This document shows, piece by piece, positions 1 to 4,672 of a stretch of 7,786 nucleotides of DNA (the stretch's first letter is position 1; every line of letters begins with the position of its first letter). Source of the DNA: Acidobacteriota bacterium (GTDB lineage: Bacteria; Acidobacteriota; Terriglobia; Acidiferrales; UBA7541); NCBI GenBank assembly GCA_003131985.1, contig PKWH01000223.1, positions 3,202-10,987 of the forward strand. The letters run 5' to 3'. The position numbers were made by a program, and so were the translations under genes. The notes below the pieces were generated by a model. The model saw only the letters and a list, made by a program, of their open reading frames with translations, ran no database searches and had not been told where the DNA came from.

Positions 1-623
1 GTATGCCTGGTTGGAACGATCGGAATCGGAATCAGGACCTGCTTCAGCATCTGCGTTTTGCTGAACTTGATGTCCGCGGGAGCTTGCGGAATTTTGAAAA
101 CTCCCTTGCCATCGAATTCGAAGAGACCCTCGCCGGGCGGCAGAAAAACTCCAGGAGCGACTTCGAGGCTTGCATCGATGTCCAGGGCTTGGGCCGTGCG
201 CCCGGACTCACGAGCGTGCACTTTGGCAATCACGTCCGCGTCGCGTTTCGCCTCCGCGGCTTCCACTTTGTGCGTCGCGTCCCAGTCGACGAGCGATTCC
301 GGCATTTCCTCCCACTGCGATTGCTCGATACTGTAGTAACGGACTCTGTCACCGTCCACGGTATATTCCCGAACAAGTTGAAAGCTGCCATCGCGGAGGA
401 TGAGTTTCTTTCCGCGAGGAAATGAGGTTGTGGAGGATGGTTCTGGATTAGTGGAGGACTGAGTCGGCGACGATGCGGACGGCGACTGATTGGGGGCAGG
501 AGATTGGAATGCCCAGGCAGGAGCGGAAGCGTTCTGCGCGAACGAAGCTATAGCGAAGGCGAGAATTAGAATGCCCCGCCGCTGGCCATGGCTTTGATTC
601 TTATTTTGCGAGTGCTCTACCAT
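1..623 (-). CDS. Secreted protein of unknown function, C-terminus beyond the left window edge
   Basis: Seen: the minus strand is open from an ATG at 621-623 to the window edge (207 codons plus two bases), with no stop. The only other reading of any length is a plus-strand antisense frame. Residues 1-39 look like a signal peptide: a basic, polar n-region, a hydrophobic core (ILILAFAIASFA, about 18-29) and small residues (ASA, AWA) where signal peptidase I could cut. Residues 40-68 are a Pro/Ser/Thr/Gln-rich linker typical of exported proteins. A folded part follows from about 70, with KLILRDGSFQLVREY then DRVRYYS and SQWEEMP..LVDW, and a second conserved-looking block ending VLIPIPIVPTRH. The start is well fixed: an in-frame TAA lies at 657-659, no other ATG intervenes, and the next in-frame Met is residue 107. 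The ribosome site is weak (GGGAA about 10 bases upstream). Inference: a periplasmic or cell-surface protein, possibly of an acidobacteria-restricted family. The function is not recognised. Confidence 0.8.
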   Translation of the reverse strand, partial: MVEHSQNKNQSHGQRRGILILAFAIASFAQNASAPAWAFQSPAPNQSPSASSPTQSSTNPEPSSTTSFPRGKKLILRDGSFQLVREYTVDGDRVRYYSIEQSQWEEMPESLVDWDATHKVEAAEAKRDADVIAKVHARESGRTAQALDIDASLEVAPGVFLPPGEGLFEFDGKGVFKIPQAPADIKFSKTQMLKQVLIPIPIVPTRH

Positions 624-649
624 CGCGCTTGCGTTCCCGCTTTGCTCCC

Positions 650-694
650 ACCGCTCTTAGTACGATGCGTACTGCAGCTTGGGAGTTGAGCGGT
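650..694 (-). repeat. Nested inverted repeats in the leader of the secreted-protein gene
   Basis: Two perfect inverted repeats lie between the candidate promoter and the ATG at 623. The inner one is AGTACG-ATG-CGTACT (659-673). The outer one is ACCGCTC (650-656) with GAGCGGT (688-694). On the minus strand ACTCCC and GGGAG could also pair in competition with these. This could be an operator or a structured mRNA leader. The palindromes are directly visible; any function is inference. Confidence 0.4.
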
Positions 695-698
695 ACTG

Positions 699-728
699 AG
701 GATAATCCGGGAGACGGCCGGCTCACAA
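699..728 (-). promoter_or_regulatory. Candidate promoter for the secreted-protein gene
   Basis: On the minus strand, TTGTGA (723-728) and TATCCT (699-704) are 18 bases apart. Each matches 4 of 6 positions of the sigma-70 consensus. Transcription would begin near 692, giving a leader of about 70 bases that starts within the inverted repeat at 650-694. The match is modest and could be chance. Confidence 0.25.
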
Positions 729-846
729 CTAGTTGGATGAGGAATGAAGGCAAAGCGAATGAGGTGCAGGAGACGGGGCACGCACTCTCCCAGAACCTTC
801 AGTACATGGCAGGGAAACCTGGGGGGCGTATTTTATGAAGCGAAGG

Positions 847-1065
847 CTAATGGTCGCAACGCGGGTGAAGAACCGTGACGATCATGAGGTCGGAATTGGT
901 GAACAGCCATTTTTCGGCTTCAGCACCAGCGGCTTCCGCAGCGAGAGCGATCGTACCGAGGTGCTTATTTCGAGCGATGCCGCGAAGATGATCCCGGCAT
1001 ATGCCCGTAAGGGTGGATACTTCGTCTTCGGTGAAGATCTTTTGACTCGATTTGATGCGTACCAT
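847..1065 (-). CDS. Small helix-turn-helix-like (MerR-like) protein, 72 residues, conserved hypothetical
   Basis: Seen: a 72-codon frame with a strong ribosome site (GAGAGG, 6 bases before the ATG) and a correctly spaced candidate promoter upstream. Residues 10-37 (IFTEDEVSTLTG..., DHLRGIARNKHLG) have the pattern of the recognition helices of MerR/excisionase-type winged HTH domains. A wing-like segment and a final helix follow (EKWLFTNSDLMIVTVL, about 51-66). The C-terminus PRCDH ends with Cys70 and His72, and another Cys is at 23. The whole protein is one small domain without a ligand-binding part. Inference: a DNA-binding regulator or a small structural HTH protein. The HTH assignment is by pattern only. 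Plus-strand frames across the same DNA lack recognisable domains and look like antisense shadows. It is probably transcribed alone; its target is unknown. Confidence 0.72.
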   Translation of the reverse strand: MVRIKSSQKIFTEDEVSTLTGICRDHLRGIARNKHLGTIALAAEAAGAEAEKWLFTNSDLMIVTVLHPRCDH

Positions 1066-1095
1066 GCGCGCCCTCTCGTGCTGTGATGCAGGGAC

Positions 1096-1124
1096 AGAAT
1101 AGATGTCACCAATTCCGCCTGCAA
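1096..1124 (-). promoter_or_regulatory. Candidate promoter for the small HTH-like gene
   Basis: On the minus strand, TTGCAG (1119-1124) and TATTCT (1096-1101) are separated by 17 bases, about 30 bases before the ATG at 1065. This gives a short leader that includes the GAGAGG ribosome site. The -10 matches 4 of 6 and the -35 matches 3 of 6. The support is spacing and location rather than strong consensus. Confidence 0.35.
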
Positions 1125-1219
1125 TAGTCCTTCCGTTCTACACAGCGCAAACTGCCGGGCTACGAACACGGCGTGAACCCTTCTGCATTCTACGATTTGC
1201 GTCAATTATGCGAAATTCC

Positions 1220-1260
1220 GGAGAAGGACCCTGAGAGCCGAGTATTTCTCCAAAAATGGA
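1220..1260 (-). terminator. Possible weak terminator or stem-loop downstream of the DinB-like gene
   Basis: Just past the stop of the DinB-like gene there are overlapping inverted repeats: TCCA-AAAA-TGGA (1249-1260), and GGAGAA (1220-1225) with TTCTCC (1246-1251). Neither is followed by a clean U-run on the minus strand, so this is not a canonical intrinsic terminator. It is the only candidate for ending the dciA-gatCA operon in this gap. Confidence 0.2.
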
Positions 1261-1269
1261 AACTAAAGT

Positions 1270-1800
1270 CTACCGAGGAAATGTTTCTACCACTTCACGG
1301 ATTTGTTTCGCATGGCGCAATTCGTGGTAAGCGATGATGCGGATCCAATCGTAGACATTCAGGCTGCCCAGAAATGGATGCGGCGACCGGTAGGCACTTA
1401 AATCCTGGTTCCGAGTGGATTCAATAAAGGCTAACGTTCCTTCCCGCGCTGCAGTCAAGCGACTGAGGGCGACTGGTCTGTCGGCAATCAGCGATGAATC
1501 CAGTGGAATGGGCGTTTTTACCTTTCTACCGCGCCAAGTAATGAGACTAAGTGGGTGATGCAATCGTTTGAGCAGCGGAACTGGTTTCAGGGGTTCCTGC
1601 AAGAGTTTCTTTGAACGGGCGATGATGAATTGCTCGGACATGGTGACGTGAGCCACGACTTCAGCCGGCGACCATCTGTCCGCACTAGGTGATTCGCGCC
1701 AGAGGTTTGCAGGAACTTCATTGGCTATTGCAACGAAGCGGTCTCGCGACATTTGCAAAATGTCTAAAATAGGGGCCAAGTTTTTCATGTGCGAGGCCAT
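1270..1800 (-). CDS. DinB-like (DinB/YfiT superfamily) four-helix protein, putative metal-dependent enzyme
   Basis: Seen: 176 residues, mostly helical. The metal-ligand pattern of the DinB superfamily is present: His51 in VVAHVTMSEQF, and His159 and His163 in AYHELRHAKQI. RWSPAEVVAHV (42-52) and the helix before the C-terminal HELRHAKQI are characteristic. Known: DinB-like proteins are four-helix bundles that bind a divalent metal through three His. Members include thiol (bacillithiol, mycothiol) transferases, but most are uncharacterised. The gene starts inside the gatA stop codon (TGATG, one-base overlap), implying translational coupling, and there is no ribosome site of its own. A second in-frame ATG at codon 5 is an alternative start. 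The substrate cannot be read from sequence. Its place in the gatCA operon may simply reflect co-transcription. Confidence 0.82.
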   Translation of the reverse strand: MASHMKNLAPILDILQMSRDRFVAIANEVPANLWRESPSADRWSPAEVVAHVTMSEQFIIARSKKLLQEPLKPVPLLKRLHHPLSLITWRGRKVKTPIPLDSSLIADRPVALSRLTAAREGTLAFIESTRNQDLSAYRSPHPFLGSLNVYDWIRIIAYHELRHAKQIREVVETFPR

Positions 1801-3245
1801 CAGATTGAAAAGCCGTCGGCTCGTTCAAAAGCGCGGGCCAGTTGCAGGACTCGAGATTCACTAAAGTGAGGGCCCAAAATCTGGAGGCCGACTGGGAGCT
1901 GGGCTTTTGTTTTTCCGCAGGGAACTGAGATTCCGGGAATTCCTGCTAGACTTCCGGTAACTGTATATATATCAGCTAGATACATCTGGAGCGGGTCAGA
2001 GGTTTTCTCGCCTAATTTGAATGCTGGAGTGGGCGAAGTTGGCGTCAGGATCGCGTCCACCTTCTGGAAAGCGTCTGAAAAATCCCGCGCGAGCAATGAG
2101 CGCACCTTCTGCGCGCGCAGATAATATGCGTCATAATAACCTGAAGAGAGAACGTAGGTGCCCAGCATGATGCGGCGCTTTACTTCAGGGCCGAAACCGC
2201 GTTCACGGGTCTTGCGGTACATGTCAAGAAGTGTGGCACCCGAGACACGCAGACCGAGCCGTACGCCATCGTATCTAGCGAGGTTCGAGCTGGCTTCGGC
2301 GGTTGCGACAATGTAGTAGGTTGCGATCGCGTATTCGGTATGCGGCATCTTGAGTGGAATACGGCGGCAACCGAGCTTCTCCATTAAGGCAATGGCGGCA
2401 AGGACTTTGTCCTTCACTTCGCTGTCGATGCCTCCGGCGAAGTACTCCTCCGGAACGCCGATGCGGAGGCCTTGGACCGGCTTTTCGATTTCCGCGGAAT
2501 AGTCAGGAACGGAAACGGCTGCAGAAGTGGAGTCGTTCTCGTCATGTCCGGAAATCACGGACATGACGGTGGCTGCGTCAGCGATATTCTCGGCGAAAGG
2601 GCCAATCCGATCGAGAGAGGATGCGAAGGCGATGAGGCCATAGCGAGATACGCGTCCGTATGTCGGCATCAGTGCAGGAATTCCGCAAAAAGATCCCGGC
2701 TGGCGGATTGAGCCTCCGGTATCGGTTCCTAGGGCCACGACAGCTAGCCCCGCAGCTACGGCGGCAGCGGAACCGCCGCTTGAGCCGCCAGGGACGCGAT
2801 CGGGAGCTACCGGGTTCCGTACTGGACCGTATGCAGAGTTCTCATTGGAGCTGCCCATGGCGAACTCATCGCAGTTGGTCTTTCCGAGGATAACGGCACC
2901 GGCGTTCTCCAAGCGCGCGACGGCGGTCGCGTCGTAGGGCGGAACATATGACTCCAAGATCTTCGATCCACAGGTGGTACGAATACCGGAGGTGCCGATC
3001 ACGTCTTTGATGGCGACCGGAACGCCAGCGAGTGGAGGCAACTTATCGCCGCGAGCGATGGCCGCGTCCACGCGATCAGTCTGGGCATAGGCGCGCTCGG
3101 GCGAAAGGGTCAGGTAGGCGTTCAGGACGGGGTTTTGGCGATCAATCTTCGCGTAAAACTCGGTGGCGAGCTCGCGGGCGGAAATCTTCTTTGCATGAAG
3201 AGAGGTCTGTATGCGGGCGACTGTCCAGGGAGCCGTGGGGCTCAT
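1800..3245 (-). CDS. gatA: Asp-tRNA(Asn)/Glu-tRNA(Gln) amidotransferase subunit A
   Basis: Glutaminase subunit of the GatCAB complex. It releases ammonia from glutamine, which is channelled to GatB to convert Glu-tRNA(Gln) or Asp-tRNA(Asn) into the correct aminoacyl-tRNA in the cytoplasm. Seen: 481 residues, normal full length, with the amidase signature and the Ser-cisSer-Lys triad: Lys80 (PVAIKDV), Ser155 (VPGGSSGGSAAA) and Ser179 (TDTGGSIRQPGSFCG). Also present are LKT-like GKTNCDEFAMGSSNENSAYG (121-140) and PTYGRVSRYGL (194-204). The ATG overlaps the gatC stop by four bases (ATGA), and AAGG lies about 9 bases upstream. The stretch GIPALMPTYGR (188-198) differs from the common GVVGLKPTYGR type, with Pro and Met at usually Val and Lys positions; this may be lineage variation. 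gatB is absent from the window, so the complex must be completed from another locus. Confidence 0.97.
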   Translation of the reverse strand: MSPTAPWTVARIQTSLHAKKISARELATEFYAKIDRQNPVLNAYLTLSPERAYAQTDRVDAAIARGDKLPPLAGVPVAIKDVIGTSGIRTTCGSKILESYVPPYDATAVARLENAGAVILGKTNCDEFAMGSSNENSAYGPVRNPVAPDRVPGGSSGGSAAAVAAGLAVVALGTDTGGSIRQPGSFCGIPALMPTYGRVSRYGLIAFASSLDRIGPFAENIADAATVMSVISGHDENDSTSAAVSVPDYSAEIEKPVQGLRIGVPEEYFAGGIDSEVKDKVLAAIALMEKLGCRRIPLKMPHTEYAIATYYIVATAEASSNLARYDGVRLGLRVSGATLLDMYRKTRERGFGPEVKRRIMLGTYVLSSGYYDAYYLRAQKVRSLLARDFSDAFQKVDAILTPTSPTPAFKLGEKTSDPLQMYLADIYTVTGSLAGIPGISVPCGKTKAQLPVGLQILGPHFSESRVLQLARAFERADGFSI

Positions 3246-3577
3246 CTTTCTATTACCTTGGGGACGCGAAAAAAGGGTTTTACGGCATCGGGAGCCTGGC
3301 TTAGGACTGCATCAGCGACGGTGCAGGGGCGGACGGTGTCGTCGCGTAGCGGAGTGCCGGGCTCTTGGTTCGGCCCGGAGCGAGCGGAGTGCGTTTCTCC
3401 GGGCGCGAAAGACATCTGAGCCATCGGTTCGACATTTGTTACGTCGAGCTGCTGGAGCTTTCCGATGTAGTTCAGGATTTCGTCCAGTTGGCCTCGATAC
3501 ATTTCAGCTTCATCGGGCGTCAACTCGAGGTGAGCGAGTTCTGCCACGCGCAAAACGTCTTCGCGGCTGATGGTCAT
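3242..3577 (-). CDS. gatC: Asp-tRNA(Asn)/Glu-tRNA(Gln) amidotransferase subunit C
   Basis: Small subunit that wraps between GatA and GatB and stabilises the amidotransferase. Seen: 111 residues. The N-terminal helical part is typical (EDVLRVAELAHLELTPDEAEMY, then LDEILNYIGKLQQLDVTNVEPMAQ). The C-terminal part is the usual LRDDTVRPC...APDAVKPFFRVPKVIE motif. It is about 10-15 residues longer than many GatC proteins, because of a low-complexity stretch (about 58-74, including ETHSARSGPNQEPG) between the two conserved parts. The DNA of that stretch contains an 8-bp inverted repeat. The ATG at 3577 has GAGAGG about 11 bases upstream. The stop overlaps gatA (ATGA), and 35 bases separate it from dciA upstream, consistent with one operon. 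Confidence 0.95.
   Translation of the reverse strand: MTISREDVLRVAELAHLELTPDEAEMYRGQLDEILNYIGKLQQLDVTNVEPMAQMSFAPGETHSARSGPNQEPGTPLRDDTVRPCTVADAVLSQAPDAVKPFFRVPKVIER
3373..3404. repeat. 8-bp perfect inverted repeat inside gatC
   Basis: GCCCGGAG (3373-3380) and CTCCGGGC (3397-3404) are perfect complements with a 16-base loop. They fall exactly in the non-conserved linker of GatC and read in frame as part of APGETHSARSGP. It may be a hairpin in the mRNA, a relic of a small palindromic element inserted in frame, or chance in GC-rich DNA. No second copy was noticed in the window. Confidence 0.5.
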
Positions 3578-3612
3578 CTGGTTGGCGGCCTCTCGGATTA
3601 GACGCTAAAAGA

Positions 3613-3963
3613 TTAACTGCCTTTACGGCTGCGGATGAACGGGATGTGCTCGTTGTCCATTTCGCGGGAGACGCGCTTGGGGCCAGGCTTGGCGATGAAT
3701 TTTACTTCGCGGACGAGATTTCCGCCCCAAGCCTGATTGACACGCTCGCAAAATTCTTTTTTCATGGATTCGAGTTGTTTCTGCCAGGCTTTGCCATCGG
3801 CCACGATTTCTAGGCGCCCGGCTTCGCAGCTAATGGGCTTGGTATGCGCCGCAAGAATTTTTCCCACGACCTTAGGCCACGCACCGGTGAGCCATGCGAG
3901 GGCTGCTTCGGGGCGGTCGAGTCGCCGCAGCACACCGCCAAGAAGTTTTCCGGCACGATCCAT
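3613..3963 (-). CDS. dciA: DUF721/DciA-family protein, putative replicative helicase loader
   Basis: Seen: 116 residues with the DUF721 layout. These are an N-terminal helical part (LGGVLRRLDRPEAALAWLTGAW), PKVVGKILAAHTKPISCEAGRLEIVADGKAWQKQLESMKKEF (about 30-71), and a final strand REVKFIAKP. The W..VVG...A.HT.P and G.L.I......W...L patterns are the family hallmark. Known: DciA is the ancestral bacterial loader of the DnaB helicase in species lacking DnaC/DnaI. The C-terminal tail (about 94-116) is basic and probably flexible. It is first in the operon with gatC, gatA and the DinB-like gene. It has no Shine-Dalgarno site, and a strong extended -10 lies only 9 bases before the ATG, which suggests leaderless translation. 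The family call is by pattern. The helicase-loader role rests on family knowledge, not on anything local. Confidence 0.82.
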   Translation of the reverse strand: MDRAGKLLGGVLRRLDRPEAALAWLTGAWPKVVGKILAAHTKPISCEAGRLEIVADGKAWQKQLESMKKEFCERVNQAWGGNLVREVKFIAKPGPKRVSREMDNEHIPFIRSRKGS

Positions 3964-3972
3964 GGATGGCGG

Positions 3973-3981
3973 ATTCTAACA
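3973..3981 (-). promoter_or_regulatory. Extended -10 promoter of the dciA-gatC-gatA operon
   Basis: The minus strand reads TGTTAGAAT, an extended -10 (TGnTATAAT type) with 5 of 6 hexamer matches. No good -35 is present; TTCGTT lies 17 bases upstream and matches poorly, as is usual for extended -10 promoters. The -10 ends 9 bases before the ATG at 3963, so transcription should start 1-3 bases before it or at the ATG itself. Confidence 0.42.
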
Positions 3982-4023
3982 CAGACAGTCGGCGCAACGA
4001 ATCTCTGAAGCTACGACAAACGG

Positions 4024-4045
4024 CTCGCGAAAGTTTGGGCGCGAG
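4024..4045. repeat. Inverted repeat in the dciA/DUF1203 divergent intergenic region
   Basis: CTCGCG (4024-4029) and CGCGAG (4040-4045) form a perfect 6-bp inverted repeat with a 10-base spacer, about midway between the two divergent starts (3963 and 4115). It could be an operator for either gene or chance in GC-rich DNA. No convincing sigma-70 promoter for the plus-strand gene was seen in the rest of this gap. Confidence 0.25.
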
Positions 4046-4114
4046 AAGCGGATAGTTTCGAGTCGCGGAGTTGAAGAGACTGTATGCGAGACGACGAAGT
4101 TTTAAGGAGGGCGA

Positions 4115-4591
4115 ATGATTGCAATACGCGTGATTGCTATTTCGACTGACATTGCGGCGTCCGTGCGAAAGACGATGAAGGATCCGCGCTACGGTTTCCC
4201 CGCATATACGGAAATCGCCACGGGAAGTGCGCCATGCCGGCACTGTCTGCGTATGATTTCCGCGGGCGAGCGGTGGACGCTCTTCACGCACGATGCATTC
4301 GACGGCATCGAGACACTGCCTCTGCCCGGTCCGGTGTACGTTCACGCAGAAGGCTGCGAGCGTTATCCAGAAAATGGCGGCTTTCCTGTGGGGCTTCGAA
4401 ACAGTCCACGAACGCTGAGCGCGTACGCTCGGGGCGCACGGCTCTTGGCGCAGGAATACGTGGAGGGTGGGAACGTGGACATCGGGATTCAGAAGCTTTT
4501 TGCGCGCACAGACACGGACTACATTCACGTGCGCAGCACGACGGCGGGATGCTACACGTTTCGAGTGGAACGCGCGGACGGCCCATTGTGA
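4115..4591 (+). CDS. DUF1203-family protein
   Basis: Seen: 158 residues, soluble, with no signal peptide or membrane segment. Features of DUF1203 (PF06718-type) proteins are present: APCRHCLRMISAGERWTLFTHDAF (39-62), then GPVYVHAEGCERYPENGGFP (72-91), then the RTLSAYARG region. Cys41 and Cys44 (CxxC) with His77 and Cys81 (HAEGC) could form a zinc or thiol site; that is inference. The ribosome site is the strongest in the window (AAGGAGGG, 4-6 bases before the ATG), which fixes the start. It is the only plus-strand gene, divergent from dciA (151 bases apart) and convergent with the permease (81 bases between stops). Antisense frames over the same DNA show no domain. No biochemical function is established for the family, and the neighbours give no clear hint. 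Confidence 0.85.
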   Translation: MIAIRVIAISTDIAASVRKTMKDPRYGFPAYTEIATGSAPCRHCLRMISAGERWTLFTHDAFDGIETLPLPGPVYVHAEGCERYPENGGFPVGLRNSPRTLSAYARGARLLAQEYVEGGNVDIGIQKLFARTDTDYIHVRSTTAGCYTFRVERADGPL

Positions 4592-4672
4592 ACTTTCGCC
4601 CCAAGAGTGGTCAACACGAGACGGGCTGTTTCGATCAGGATTCACTTTTCCACGAAAGCAAAAGGCATTTTT

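Noticed and set aside
3..425. Plus-strand open frame of 140 residues
   Set aside because: It is antisense to the secreted-protein gene, with no domain, no ribosome site and Arg/Phe/His-rich shadow composition. The minus-strand reading has a signal peptide and coherent domain.
835..1086. Plus-strand open frame of 83 residues
   Set aside because: It overlaps the small HTH-like gene on the other strand, which has the better ribosome site, promoter and recognisable pattern.
4046..4100. Sigma-70 promoter for the DUF1203 gene
   Set aside because: Candidates such as TTGAAG or TTTCGA have no partner hexamer at acceptable spacing. The promoter must be weak or of another type.
3872..4645. Minus-strand open frame of 257 residues
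   Set aside because: It is antisense to the DUF1203 gene and overlaps the start of dciA out of frame. Its composition is Arg/Ser/His-rich with no domain, so it is a shadow of GC-rich coding DNA.
4592..4672. Bidirectional terminator in the convergent gap
   Set aside because: It holds A- and T-rich tracts but no stem with more than a few pairs next to a T-run could be found.
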